A DNA stretch of 64,000 bases, taken from NCBI RefSeq assembly GCF_006757745.1, contig NZ_AP019740.1, positions 1,240,001 to 1,304,000 of the forward strand, in the 5' to 3' direction. Each line of letters opens with the position of its first letter. Positions within the stretch are counted from its first letter, which is position 1. Shown here in pieces: positions 18,583-27,203 of this stretch. Below the pieces are notes generated by a model that saw only the letters and a program-made list of their open reading frames with translations, searched no databases and was not told where the DNA came from. The stretch comes from Acinetobacter radioresistens DSM 6976 = NBRC 102413 = CIP 103788. Lineage in GTDB: Bacteria; Pseudomonadota; Gammaproteobacteria; Pseudomonadales; Moraxellaceae. A program made the translations under genes and the position numbers.

Positions 18583-19632
18583 GTGATTTCTGTCGGAATT
18601 GTGGGTGGTACAGGTTATACAGGCGTTGAATTGCTACGTCTTTTATTACGGCATCCCGATGTTCAAGTCAGTGTACTCACCTCACGTACAGAAGCAGGCA
18701 AGCGTGTAGATGACATGTTCCTAAGTCTGCGCGGCTATACCGATCTCCAGTTTTCAGACTTGGATATGAATGTCCTGAAACATTGTGACGTGGTGTTTTT
18801 TGCCACACCGCACGGTGTTGCCATGAAGCACGCTGCCGAGCTGGTTGCTGCTAATACCAAAGTGATTGATCTGGCAGCTGACTTCCGTTTACAGAACTTA
18901 CAGCAGTTCGAGAAATGGTATGGTCTGGAACATAGCTGTCCGGATATATTGACTGAATCAGTTTACGGTTTAACCGAACTTAACCGTGAAAAAATCAAGC
19001 AGGCTAAGGTAGTAGGAAATCCGGGCTGTTATCCAACTACGGTTCAACTTGGTCTGGCGCCACTATTTAAATCTGAACAAGAGCTGGTTAAACCAGCCAG
19101 TATTATTATTGATGCTAAGTCTGGCGTTTCAGGGGCGGGTCGTAAAGCCAGTCTTGGCATGATTTACAGCGAAAATGCCGATAATTTTAAAGCTTATGGT
19201 GTTGCCGGTCACCGTCATCATCCAGAGATAGTAGAGGCGTTAGAGAACATTTCTGGCCAGAGCGGTGTATTTGACCAGATTCTGTTTATTCCACATCTGG
19301 TACCGATGATTCGCGGTATGTTCAGTACTATTTATGTTGATTTAACTGAACAGGGACAAAATACTGATCTACAGTCACTTTATGAAATCTTTTATGCCGA
19401 TGAACAGTTTGTTGATGTAATGCCATCCAGTAGCTCACCTGAAACTCGTAGTGTACGTGGTGCCAACCAGTTACGTATTGCCCTGTATAAGCCACAGCCA
19501 ACAAAACTGGTTATTTTAGTGGTTCAGGACAATCTTGTTAAAGGTGCAGCGGGTCAAGCGGTACAAAATATGAACCTAATGTTTGGTTTTGCTGAAAATG
19601 CTGGTCTGACCGGTATTGGCTTATTACCATAA
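18583..19632 (+). CDS. argC: N-acetyl-gamma-glutamyl-phosphate reductase
   Basis: This NADPH enzyme performs the third step of arginine biosynthesis, reducing N-acetylglutamyl phosphate to the semialdehyde. The 349 residues fit the long ArgC type. '[17 protein letters not shown]' is the NADP-binding loop, and catalytic Cys149 lies in 'GNPGCYPTT'; '[11 protein letters not shown]' holds the catalytic His. The start is GTG, backed by GAGGA eight bases upstream. argF lies 6 kb away on the other strand, so the arginine genes are scattered here. Confidence 0.96.
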   Translation: MISVGIVGGTGYTGVELLRLLLRHPDVQVSVLTSRTEAGKRVDDMFLSLRGYTDLQFSDLDMNVLKHCDVVFFATPHGVAMKHAAELVAANTKVIDLAADFRLQNLQQFEKWYGLEHSCPDILTESVYGLTELNREKIKQAKVVGNPGCYPTTVQLGLAPLFKSEQELVKPASIIIDAKSGVSGAGRKASLGMIYSENADNFKAYGVAGHRHHPEIVEALENISGQSGVFDQILFIPHLVPMIRGMFSTIYVDLTEQGQNTDLQSLYEIFYADEQFVDVMPSSSSPETRSVRGANQLRIALYKPQPTKLVILVVQDNLVKGAAGQAVQNMNLMFGFAENAGLTGIGLLP

Positions 19633-20003
19633 AAAACGCTTTTGAACTTCACACATATTTATTTTTAGATTTAAATGTGTGCTTTGAAAAAATTTTTGTA
19701 TTTTAGAGATGACGATGCAAAACACAGAACCTAATACCACGTCACATAAAGTGAAGAAGCCATTTTTGCAAACCAATATGCCATTGGTTATGGGAGGAGC
19801 ACTTCTGACATTAGGAAGCCTGGCATTAGGATATTCAGTTGGCCATCGTCAAGGCTTGTCAGTGGTCGGTTATGATGCAGATGCCGAGCAACTGGTTGAA
19901 GTGGTCCAGAAGCAGAAAACTGCTCTAAATGCCTTGAACAAGAGCTTGAATGCAGCAATTCAGGAGCGCGATGTGGCGGTAAGCAATTCTAACGATTTGT
20001 ATA

Positions 20004-20006
20004 CTG
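20004..20006 (+). repeat. left target-site duplication CTG of ISAba125
   Basis: Direct copy of the CTG found at 21094-21096, abutting the element on the other side. Confidence 0.85.
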
Positions 20007-20032
20007 GGCGAATTCAAACATGAGGTGCGACA
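20007..20032 (+). repeat. terminal inverted repeat of ISAba125 (transposase 3' side)
   Basis: Matches the opposite end at 20 of 26 positions in reverse complement. The transposase stop codon lies inside this repeat. Confidence 0.85.
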
Positions 20033-21039
20033 GTTTGAAAAGTCTTATGATAATCAACAAGCTGAGCAAATTTCTCTAATGGTGTAAGCCAATCTAACGC
20101 TTTTCTAGGACGAGTATTCAGTGACATGGCAACTTGATTTAAATAATGCTGATCTGCCTGATTTAAATCAATCCCTTTAGGTAAATATTGCCTAATTAAA
20201 CCATTCATATTTTCGCATGTGCCTTTTTGCCAGGGTGAATGTGGGTCACAGAAATATACATCTATGCCTAAATCTTCTTCAAGTATTTTATGTTCTGCCA
20301 TCTCGCGTCCACGGTCATAGGTCAACGTTTTACGCAGTTCTGCAGGTAAATATTTCAGAGCTTCAGTTAAAGCCTTGCGCACTGATTCTGCCTTTGCATC
20401 AGGTAATGTTGCCAAGATACAGAGCCGTGTATTTCGTTCAATAAGTGTTGCTATCGAACTTTTATTGTCTTTACCTTTAATTAAATCAGCTTCCCAATGA
20501 CCCGGTATTTTTCTTTCTTGAACTTCGGCTGGGCGCTCATGAATAGTTTTAATATCCTGTAATATAGAATCTTTTTTAGGTTCACCGTTAGCTTTTCGCT
20601 TTTTATTTTCATGACGCAGACAGGATAATAAGTCTTTTTTCAACTCACCCTTTGGTAATGCTCGTATCGTTGAATAAATCGTTGTATGGCTTACATTCAT
20701 TGTTTGATCCAAATCAGGAAATGTCTTTAAACGCTTTGCTATTTGCTGAGGAGACCATAAACAACGGATCGCTTCAACAATAAATTTCCAGAGGATTGAA
20801 TCGATTTTGAGTTTTCTGTGACCACGTCTACGTCTAGCGAAGGTGTTATCAGAAGCATATCGAGCTTGATAAACGTCATTGATGCTATTTCTTTTAAGCT
20901 CACGATAGATCGTACTAGGATGTCTTTTAATGAGTTCAGCAAATTTTCTGGCTGAAAAGCCTTCTTTTCTTGACTCAAGCATTAATGCAGTACGATCTTC
21001 AAAGTTAAGATGATGGTATGACAATTTTATATACTCCAT
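20014..21039 (-). CDS. IS30-family DDE transposase of ISAba125
   Basis: A 341-residue transposase that fills nearly the whole element. An N-terminal helix-turn-helix (about residues 28-52, 'FSARKFAELIKRHPSTIYRE') binds the ends. The catalytic triad is Asp185 ('HWEADLIKG'), Asp242 ('LTYDRGREM') and Glu276 ('GTCENMNG'), with 33 residues between the last two, the DD(33)E signature of IS30. No frameshift or stop is seen, so it should be functional. It is transcribed opposite to the gene it interrupts and ends inside the left inverted repeat. Confidence 0.95.
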   Translation of the reverse strand: MEYIKLSYHHLNFEDRTALMLESRKEGFSARKFAELIKRHPSTIYRELKRNSINDVYQARYASDNTFARRRRGHRKLKIDSILWKFIVEAIRCLWSPQQIAKRLKTFPDLDQTMNVSHTTIYSTIRALPKGELKKDLLSCLRHENKKRKANGEPKKDSILQDIKTIHERPAEVQERKIPGHWEADLIKGKDNKSSIATLIERNTRLCILATLPDAKAESVRKALTEALKYLPAELRKTLTYDRGREMAEHKILEEDLGIDVYFCDPHSPWQKGTCENMNGLIRQYLPKGIDLNQADQHYLNQVAMSLNTRPRKALDWLTPLEKFAQLVDYHKTFQTVAPHV

Positions 21040-21067
21040 AAACCCTTTAAATTAATTAGGTGGTTTA

Positions 21068-21093
21068 TGTCGCACTTCAAGTTTTACTCTGCC
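21068..21093 (-). repeat. terminal inverted repeat of ISAba125 (transposase 5' side)
   Basis: Reverse complement of the repeat at 20007-20032, with six mismatches. Confidence 0.85.
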
Positions 21094-21096
21094 CTG
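21094..21096 (+). repeat. right target-site duplication CTG of ISAba125
   Basis: Pairs with 20004-20006. Keeping a single copy restores the host gene frame (act-gca-tta). Confidence 0.85.
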
Positions 21097-21564
21097 CATT
21101 AAATGAAGCCCGTGCCAAGCAGTCTCAGGTTGAGGGTATGAGCCTGATCTATCGTGAAGTACTACGTGACCGTGGTGGCCTGAGTCTGACTATACAAAAT
21201 TTGGGAATTAAACCGCTTTCTGAAAATGCTTATGAGTACCAGCTTGATCTGGTACAGGTCAGCCCCAATAAACGTCGTGCTTCAGGTTCGGTTGAGCTGC
21301 GCCTGATTCAGGGCACAGAGGTGCTGGTTGTACCTCTTGAAGACAATAAATTTAATTTCGAAGACTTTGAGCGTCTGACCGGGCGCTGGACTATGCCAAA
21401 AGGCTTTACACCTCAATTTATTGAGGTCCGTTTAACTGGAGCAGGCACGCCAGTCATCAAGCGTTTCAGCTGGCAACGTGGAAAACCTGTTGAAAATTCA
21501 TCAGCATTTATTTCTGAAATTCCTCAAGCAGAAGCAAATGCACAGTAAGTGAAATAAAGATTGT

Positions 21565-21978
21565 ATGCGAGCTACTAAGCGTAAAATAACCTTAAACGAA
21601 GTGAAAGCCTCTTTTTGTCAGACCGGCCTAGTTGATTGGCATCTTAATCCACGCTTAAGCGATTCGCAAAATGATGAAGCTGATGGAGAAATTGCAGTTA
21701 AACCTGCACCTCCGCAGTTAAAAAAACCACCCCTGTATGCCGTTGTTTTACTAAATGATGACTACACCCCAATGGACTTTGTAATTGAAATTTTACAACA
21801 ATACTTTGCATTAAATCTTGACCAGGCAACTCAAGTAATGCTAACAGTACATTATGAAGGAAAAGGGGTTGCTGGCATCTATCCGCGAGATATTGCGGAG
21901 ACCAAGGCAAACCAAGTAAACAATTATGCTCGGTCGCAAGGTCATCCATTACTTTGCCAAATTGAGCCAAAAGATTAA
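21565..21978 (+). CDS. clpS: ClpS, adaptor of the ClpAP protease
   Basis: ClpS binds the ClpA N-domain and delivers N-degron substrates (N-terminal Leu, Phe, Tyr, Trp) to ClpAP. The core motif '[18 protein letters not shown]' is present, where the Asn-Asp pair and Met contact the substrate N-terminus. At 137 residues it is about 30 longer than E. coli ClpS because of an N-terminal extension (residues 1-45), which may alter contact with the ClpA pore. It precedes clpA by nine bases, the usual operon, and follows the IS-disrupted gene by 16 bases. Confidence 0.94.
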   Translation: MRATKRKITLNEVKASFCQTGLVDWHLNPRLSDSQNDEADGEIAVKPAPPQLKKPPLYAVVLLNDDYTPMDFVIEILQQYFALNLDQATQVMLTVHYEGKGVAGIYPRDIAETKANQVNNYARSQGHPLLCQIEPKD

Positions 21979-21987
21979 GGGGGTCGC

Positions 21988-24264
21988 ATGCTCAGTCGTC
22001 AACTCGAAGTATCCTTACGTTTGGCTGTAAGCATGGCTCGACAAAAGAGACATGAGTTCCTAACGGTTGAACACCTATTGCTGGCTTTGCTGGACAATGA
22101 TTCTGCAGTTAATGCGTTAAAAGCATGCGGTGCAGATATCGTTTTACTGCGTAAAGAGCTAGAAGAATATGTAGAACAACATACCCCTAAACTTGGTGAA
22201 AACAGTGACCAGGCACCACATCCGACAGAAAGCTTTGACCGGATTCTGCAACGTGCTATTTTTCATGTACAGTCCAGTGGCGGTGACCGTACTGTAGAAG
22301 GTGCCGATGTTTTGGTTGCAATGTACTCTGAGCGGGATTCCTTTGCAGTCTATTTGCTCAAGCGTCATCAGATTAACCGTTTGACCCTGACTCAATATCT
22401 TTCGCATGGTACTCGAAAAGACGAAGTACATATGGAAGAAGAAGCTGAAGATATTGAAGGCGAGGCCACCAGTTCTGCCAATGCAGGGCCGCTGGAACTC
22501 TATACTACAAATCTGAATATTGAAGCTCAAAAAGGTAAAACTGATCCACTGATTGGTCGTGAAAAAGAAATCGAGCGTGCCGCACAAATTTTATGTCGTC
22601 GCCGTAAAAATAATCCGCTTCTGGTGGGTGATCCAGGTGTGGGAAAAACTTCAATTGCTGAAGGCCTTGCATGGCTGATCGTCAATAACAAGGCGCCTAA
22701 GCCACTGGCGAATGCTGAAATTTACAGTCTGGATATTGGTGCGCTAGTCGCAGGCACCAAATACCGTGGAGACTTTGAAAAGCGTTTAAAACAGCTGTTA
22801 AATGCCCTGAAGAAAAAACCGGAAGCTGTGTTATTTATTGATGAAATTCATATGATTATTGGTGCAGGCTCTAGTATGGGCAGCACGATGGATGCATCAA
22901 ACCTGATTAAGCCAGCGCTGGCAAATGGTACTTTACGTTGTATTGGTTCAACCACGTTCCAAGAATACCGTCAAGTATTTGAAAAAGATCATGCCTTATC
23001 ACGTCGATTCCAGAAAATTGATGTAAACGAACCGACACTTTCAGAAAGTATAGATATTCTACGTGGCTTAAAACCTAAATTCGAAGACTTTCATCATGTA
23101 GAGTATGAAGATAGTGCCTTGGTTGCTGCGGTAGAGCTATCATCCAAATTTATTAATGACCGCTTTCTGCCAGACAAGGCAATTGACGTAATTGATGAAG
23201 CGGGGGCACAGCGGAGATTAAAAGCTGATGCAGACAATACCCTGATTACAGTTGAAAATATTGAAGATATTATTTCAAAAATTGCCCGTATTCCACCCAA
23301 AACTGTCTCTAAAGATGATAAAACAGTACTGAGTCATTTAGAGCGTGATCTAAAACGTGTTGTTTTTGGACAGGATGAAGCAATTACTGCACTGGCTTCA
23401 GCAATCAAGCTATCGCGGGCCGGCCTTAAGTCGCCAGATAAGCCGGTTGGCAGTTTTGTATTCGCAGGACCAACAGGTGTTGGTAAAACTGAAGTGACCA
23501 AACAGCTGGCAAAAATTTTAGGGCTTGAGCTGGTACGCTTTGATATGTCCGAATATATGGAGCGTCATACGGTTTCACGTCTGATAGGTGCTCCTCCTGG
23601 TTATGTTGGTTATGATCAGGGTGGTCTGCTGACTGATGCAATCCATAAAAATCCGCACTGTGTATTGCTTCTGGATGAAATTGAAAAAGCTCATCCGGAT
23701 GTATTTAACCTGTTATTACAAGTGATGGATCATGGGTCACTGACAGACAATAATGGCCGTAAATCAGATTTTCGCAATGTGATCCTGGTCATGACTACAA
23801 ATATCGGTGCAGAAAGTATCTCGCGTACTAGTATTGGTTTCGTAGAGCAGGACAACAGTAATGATAATCAGGAAGCAATGAAGAAAGCGTTCTCACCAGA
23901 GTTCCGTAATCGTCTGGATGGCGTAATTCAATTTAAGCCATTACCAACTACGATTATCGAATCTGTAGTAGACAAGTTCCTGACAGAACTGCAAGCACAA
24001 TTGGATGAGAAAAAAGTTGTGCTGGAAGTGGATCAGAGTGCGCGCGAATGGTTAACAGAACAGGGTTATGACCGTCTGATGGGTGCACGTCCAATGCAGC
24101 GCTTGATTCAGGAACATCTGAAAAAACCGCTTGCAGAAATGATTCTGTTTGGTGAGCTGGCTGAACATGGCGGTAACGTTGCGGTATCAGTGAAAAAAGA
24201 AAATGGACAGGCTGTTGGGCTGAAACTGGAAGTCTTTGAAGACCAGACAGCTGAACCTGCTTAA
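21988..24264 (+). CDS. clpA: ClpA, ATPase subunit of the ClpAP protease
   Basis: A Hsp100 unfoldase with two AAA+ modules that feeds substrates to ClpP. The 758 residues match E. coli ClpA. An N-terminal repeat domain (residues 1-145) docks ClpS. Walker A motifs are at residues 214-221 (GDPGVGKT) and 494-501 (GPTGVGKT), with Walker B 'VLFIDEIHMI' and 'VLLLDEIEKA'. The ClpP-docking loop appears as 'SIGFVEQD', IGF rather than IGL. The ATG follows AAGGGGG. A strong terminator with a TTCG tetraloop follows. Confidence 0.97.
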   Translation: MLSRQLEVSLRLAVSMARQKRHEFLTVEHLLLALLDNDSAVNALKACGADIVLLRKELEEYVEQHTPKLGENSDQAPHPTESFDRILQRAIFHVQSSGGDRTVEGADVLVAMYSERDSFAVYLLKRHQINRLTLTQYLSHGTRKDEVHMEEEAEDIEGEATSSANAGPLELYTTNLNIEAQKGKTDPLIGREKEIERAAQILCRRRKNNPLLVGDPGVGKTSIAEGLAWLIVNNKAPKPLANAEIYSLDIGALVAGTKYRGDFEKRLKQLLNALKKKPEAVLFIDEIHMIIGAGSSMGSTMDASNLIKPALANGTLRCIGSTTFQEYRQVFEKDHALSRRFQKIDVNEPTLSESIDILRGLKPKFEDFHHVEYEDSALVAAVELSSKFINDRFLPDKAIDVIDEAGAQRRLKADADNTLITVENIEDIISKIARIPPKTVSKDDKTVLSHLERDLKRVVFGQDEAITALASAIKLSRAGLKSPDKPVGSFVFAGPTGVGKTEVTKQLAKILGLELVRFDMSEYMERHTVSRLIGAPPGYVGYDQGGLLTDAIHKNPHCVLLLDEIEKAHPDVFNLLLQVMDHGSLTDNNGRKSDFRNVILVMTTNIGAESISRTSIGFVEQDNSNDNQEAMKKAFSPEFRNRLDGVIQFKPLPTTIIESVVDKFLTELQAQLDEKKVVLEVDQSAREWLTEQGYDRLMGARPMQRLIQEHLKKPLAEMILFGELAEHGGNVAVSVKKENGQAVGLKLEVFEDQTAEPA

Positions 24265-24279
24265 GCTCTATTTAAAGAT

Positions 24280-24310
24280 ATAACCCGTGTTTCGACACGG
24301 GTTATTTTTT
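24280..24310 (+). terminator. rho-independent terminator of clpSA
   Basis: ATAACCCGTGT paired with ACACGGGTTAT around a TTCG tetraloop, followed by a T-run, 16 bases after the clpA stop. Confidence 0.93.
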
Positions 24311-24319
24311 GGAAATTTT

Positions 24320-24673
24320 ATGGACTTACAATTTACCAAGATTTTAACAACTTTCTTTTTATTCTTTATGACAGCGTTGGCTGAAATTCTTGGCTGTTAT
24401 TTTCCCTATCTGATATTAAAAGACGGTAAGTCAGCCTGGTTGTGGTTACCTGCAATAATCAGTCTGGCAATTTTTGTATGGTTGCTGACTTTACATCCGG
24501 CAGCCTCAGGACGAATTTATGCAGCCTATGGCGGAATTTACATATTCACAGCGCTCTTATGGTTACGCTGGGTTGACCAGGTCATATTGACGCGCTGGGA
24601 TCTGTTAGGCGGGGCAATTGTGCTTTTGGGTGCAAGTATTATCATTTTACAGCCTCAAGGGTGGCTACGTTAA
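24320..24673 (+). CDS. YnfA/UPF0060-family small membrane protein
   Basis: A 117-residue protein with four predicted membrane helices, related to small multidrug resistance transporters. '[13 protein letters not shown]' in helix 1 carries the conserved acidic residue expected of this superfamily, and '[12 protein letters not shown]' is the UPF0060 signature. E. coli YnfA and relatives have been linked to efflux of small cations; substrate here unknown. I start at ATG 24320 behind GGAAA; an upstream in-frame GTG would lie inside the clpA terminator and is rejected. Confidence 0.88.
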   Translation: MDLQFTKILTTFFLFFMTALAEILGCYFPYLILKDGKSAWLWLPAIISLAIFVWLLTLHPAASGRIYAAYGGIYIFTALLWLRWVDQVILTRWDLLGGAIVLLGASIIILQPQGWLR

Positions 24674-24708
24674 AGCACATATAGTAATTTGCCCCTTGAG
24701 TCTTTATA

Positions 24709-25176
24709 TTAAAACTTGCATTGGGTATTTTTCATTTTAATCTGATATCGTCCATAGTCAGAATTAAGTATCATGTTTAATTCATATGGGTTAACGCGCT
24801 GAAACTCATGTTCAAAAAAGTGCGAACAGTTGTTGATGACTCCTTTTCTAAATAATTGTTCTACTTTATTTTGTCCTACAGACTGGGCAAACTGCCTAAA
24901 ATCAGGTGTAACAATTAGTCCCTGTACCTCTATATGATCTGCAGAGCTCATGACCTGTTCAAGTACAGTATTTTCATCGACCTGATAAGGTAGAACACGT
25001 GAATTTTCTTCACTCAAAGCCTGTAGCACATCATTCAGACGGTTTTTATCAGTAATCTTATAATCGGAGCTTATAATACGCTCTTGTATTAAGTACCGAT
25101 CCAGGCTGGTGGGCTGTGCGTATAGAGTAAAACTAGATAGAAGGGTAGAAAGGAAAAGAGTCGTTTTAATCAGCAT
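24709..25176 (-). CDS. secreted hypothetical protein
   Basis: A 155-residue protein opening with a clear signal peptide, 'MLIKTTLFLSTLLSSFTLYA', then a mature domain with one pair of cysteines near the C-terminus ('NNCSHFF' and 'NTQCKF') that could form a disulfide. I prefer the Met at 25176 because it begins a canonical signal sequence; an upstream Met at 25239 would add a hydrophobic tail that overlaps the argF terminator. No family recognised. It follows argF in the same direction but beyond a terminator. Confidence 0.7.
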   Translation of the reverse strand: MLIKTTLFLSTLLSSFTLYAQPTSLDRYLIQERIISSDYKITDKNRLNDVLQALSEENSRVLPYQVDENTVLEQVMSSADHIEVQGLIVTPDFRQFAQSVGQNKVEQLFRKGVINNCSHFFEHEFQRVNPYELNMILNSDYGRYQIKMKNTQCKF

Positions 25177-25228
25177 TATAAAATCACATATAAATATTAT
25201 GGTTTTTATTATATAAAGATCAAGGCTT

Positions 25229-25253
25229 AAAAAAAGCATCCGAGGATGCTTTT
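25229..25253 (-). terminator. rho-independent terminator of argF
   Basis: On the minus strand, AAAAGCATCC-tc-GGATGCTTTTTTT forms a stem of about 8 pairs followed by seven T, 19 bases after the argF stop. Confidence 0.9.
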
Positions 25254-25271
25254 AATACAAAAAGATACTTA

Positions 25272-26192
25272 TTAAGACTGTTTCATATTTTCATTGAGCA
25301 GGAACTCTACCAATGCTTTTTGAGCATGCAGACGATTTTCGGCTTCATCCCATACTACTGCATTTTTATGATCCAGCATGTTCTCTGATATCTCTTCACC
25401 ACGGTGAGCAGGTAAACAGTGCATAAACAGGCAGTCCGGATGTGCAAGTCCCATCAATTTTTCATTTACTTGAAACTGTGCAAATGCCTGTTCACGGAGT
25501 TTCTGTTCTTCTTCCTGCCCCATGCTGGCCCAGACATCTGTTACGATCAAATCGGCGTTGACGGCAGCATCTTCTGCATTGTTAAAGACTTCAACACAAT
25601 GTGCAAATTCGGTAAGAAATTCTTCTTTAGGTTCATAACCTGCTGGAGATGCAATCTTGAGTTTAAAGCCCATCATATGTGCAGCTTCAATATAGGAGTT
25701 ACACATATTATTGCCATCACCGATCCAGGCTACAGTTTTGCCTTCAATCGAACCACGATGCTCGATATAGGTTTGCAGGTCTGCTAGTAACTGGCAAGGA
25801 TGATGATCATCGGTTAAGCCATTAATTACTGGAACTTTAGAGTAAGAGGCAAACCGTTCGACAATGTCATGACCAAAAGTACGGATCATGACAATATCGA
25901 GCATACTTGAGATTACACGGGCCGAGTCTTCAATAGGCTCACCTCGGCCAAGCTGGGTATCACGTGAAGACAGAAAAATTGCATCGCCACCAAACTGGCT
26001 CATACCGGCTTCAAAAGAGATACGGGTACGGGTGCTTGATTTTTCAAAGATCATTCCCAATACTTTACCAACAAAGGGTTGATAGACTTCATTGTTGTGC
26101 TGCATGCGCTTGAGTTCGCTGGCGCGTTCCAGGATGCGGTTGAGTTCCAGACTTGATAAGTCGCGTAAAGTAAGAAAATGCCGTAGAGTCAT
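25272..26192 (-). CDS. argF: anabolic ornithine carbamoyltransferase
   Basis: This enzyme transfers carbamoyl phosphate to ornithine to make citrulline, step six of arginine biosynthesis. The 306 residues match the family. Carbamoyl-phosphate contacts are STRTR at residues 53-57 and '[11 protein letters not shown]'; the ornithine loop is '[11 protein letters not shown]' and the C-terminal '[12 protein letters not shown]' holds the catalytic Cys. Single-gene unit with its own terminator. Confidence 0.96.
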   Translation of the reverse strand: MTLRHFLTLRDLSSLELNRILERASELKRMQHNNEVYQPFVGKVLGMIFEKSSTRTRISFEAGMSQFGGDAIFLSSRDTQLGRGEPIEDSARVISSMLDIVMIRTFGHDIVERFASYSKVPVINGLTDDHHPCQLLADLQTYIEHRGSIEGKTVAWIGDGNNMCNSYIEAAHMMGFKLKIASPAGYEPKEEFLTEFAHCVEVFNNAEDAAVNADLIVTDVWASMGQEEEQKLREQAFAQFQVNEKLMGLAHPDCLFMHCLPAHRGEEISENMLDHKNAVVWDEAENRLHAQKALVEFLLNENMKQS

Positions 26193-26295
26193 GTTTGCTC
26201 CACAATAATTGCTGTATAAAACAACAATTAGTTGCTTGCTGTTAGTGGAAAGGAAACGAATTAATATACTATAAGAGAATCAAAATGCAAAAGAA

Positions 26296-26937
26296 CTAAG
26301 CCTTTTGATGGCCTTTTAAGAATAAATCTACACAGTAATGAATATATTCCATCATTTCCTGATGATCTTCAGCAGGTGCAAGGCCCATCAGGATCCGCCA
26401 TTCAAAATTTCTCAAAATTCCAAAAAACATCATCGCAGAATAATTAGGATTAGGACAAACCAGTTTACTTTGCTGATGGCCTTTATCTAAAGCGACCGCA
26501 ATACACTGCTGGATATGTTGTGGACCTTGAGTGTGTAAATAGAGTGCCAGCTCAGGGTTACGCTGAGCCTGTTCAATTGCCAGACGCATGAATGCCATAT
26601 TTTCAGGCTGTATCAAGTGTTGATAGAAATTGATGAGTGTATGCGCAAGATAGTGACGTAACTCGCTAATATGAAAGTCAAAAGGAATACAAATATCTTT
26701 AAAAAATAATTCCCGGCGATAGTCACAAATTGCTGTAAACAAACCTTCCTTATTGCCAAAATATTTATAAATTGATGCTTTTGAACCACCGGCATGTTGG
26801 ACAATATCATCAAGCGATACCGCATCATAACCCTTATCAAGAAACAGCTCATTCGCACTAAGCAATAAAGCCATTCGGCGTTCCTGTCCTCGACGGGTTT
26901 GCGGTTTTTCGCAATCAGTAGATGCAAGATGGACCAA
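26296..26937 (-). CDS. TetR-family regulator, divergent from prpBC
   Basis: A 213-residue TetR protein. The DNA-binding HTH spans about residues 22-68 ('VSLDDIVQHAGGSKASIYKYFGNKEGLF'; only part is essential) and the rest is a helical ligand domain. The start appears to be TTG (26937) with AGG nine bases upstream, since no ATG lies before the HTH; a downstream Met would truncate helix 1. A perfect 9-base dyad in the intergenic region suggests it represses prpB and itself. The usual prp regulator in Acinetobacter relatives is of the GntR type, so this pairing is less expected. Confidence 0.85.
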   Translation of the reverse strand: MVHLASTDCEKPQTRRGQERRMALLLSANELFLDKGYDAVSLDDIVQHAGGSKASIYKYFGNKEGLFTAICDYRRELFFKDICIPFDFHISELRHYLAHTLINFYQHLIQPENMAFMRLAIEQAQRNPELALYLHTQGPQHIQQCIAVALDKGHQQSKLVCPNPNYSAMMFFGILRNFEWRILMGLAPAEDHQEMMEYIHYCVDLFLKGHQKA

Positions 26938-27072
26938 TGAATGATACCTACAAAGAAACAGTAAGAAAGGAAGATAACAATAAGTTTGAAAGAGTATAGC
27001 AAAACTATGCGCTAATTTCTGTAACGCTGTGTGGTCTCAAAAGCTTATTGTCAGTCATAATTTAATAAACAA

Positions 27073-27096
27073 AAAAATGAAAATGGATTCATTTTT
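27073..27096. promoter_or_regulatory. candidate TetR operator, AAAAATGAA-N6-TTCATTTTT
   Basis: A perfect inverted repeat with 9-base arms (27073-27081 and 27088-27096). It ends two bases before the -35 box of the prpB promoter, a position that would block RNA polymerase. The adjacent divergent TetR gene is the obvious candidate ligand-responsive repressor. Confidence 0.6.
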
Positions 27097-27098
27097 CT

Positions 27099-27126
27099 TT
27101 GACTAAAGTTTTAGAGTCTGTATTCT
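27099..27126 (+). promoter_or_regulatory. candidate sigma-70 promoter of prpB
   Basis: TTGACT (27099-27104, 5 of 6) and TATTCT (27121-27126, 4 of 6) are separated by 16 bases, 78 bases before the prpB ATG. Confidence 0.5.
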
Positions 27127-27203
27127 AAAAGGCCATACCGGTTTAAAAGATTAAACCTTATACTGAAAATTCAATAACGATAGAAAGAACTGTGGAAGAG
27201 ATC

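Larger units (their letters stand above)
20007..21093 (-). mobile_element. ISAba125 (IS30 family), complete, 1087 bp
   Basis: Boundaries follow from the terminal inverted repeats at 20007-20032 and 21068-21093 (20 of 26 positions match, both starting GGC and sharing an inner GTGCGACA) and a 3-base target duplication CTG at 20004-20006 and 21094-21096. Removing the element and one CTG restores the interrupted reading frame exactly. The 1087-base length and the 3-base duplication are those I recall for ISAba125. It contains one intact transposase gene, so it may be active. The TTGAAT at 20017-20012 on the minus strand is the outward -35 known to activate resistance genes downstream of this element. 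Confidence 0.93.
19709..21548 (+). pseudogene. membrane/coiled-coil protein gene disrupted by ISAba125
   Basis: The two halves, 19709-20006 and 21097-21548, join in frame when the insertion element and one copy of its CTG duplication are removed, giving a 249-residue protein. The N-terminal part has a basic cytoplasmic tail, one membrane span (about residues 29-48) and a coiled coil (about residues 60-95). The C-terminal part is a beta-rich domain beginning 'YREVLRDRGGLSLTI'. The topology recalls DUF6776-type or PilN-like bitopic proteins, but no function can be named. A residual in-frame GTG at 21060 inside the element could express the C-terminal piece without its anchor. The gene lies 16 bases before clpS, so polar effects are possible. 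Confidence 0.85.

Noticed and set aside
19645..19690. Terminator after argC
   Set aside because: CACACAT / ATGTGTG pair only across a loop of about 18 bases; too weak to call.
24287..24319. GTG start adding 11 residues to the YnfA-like protein
   Set aside because: It lies inside the clpA terminator stem; ATG 24320 has its own GGAAA.
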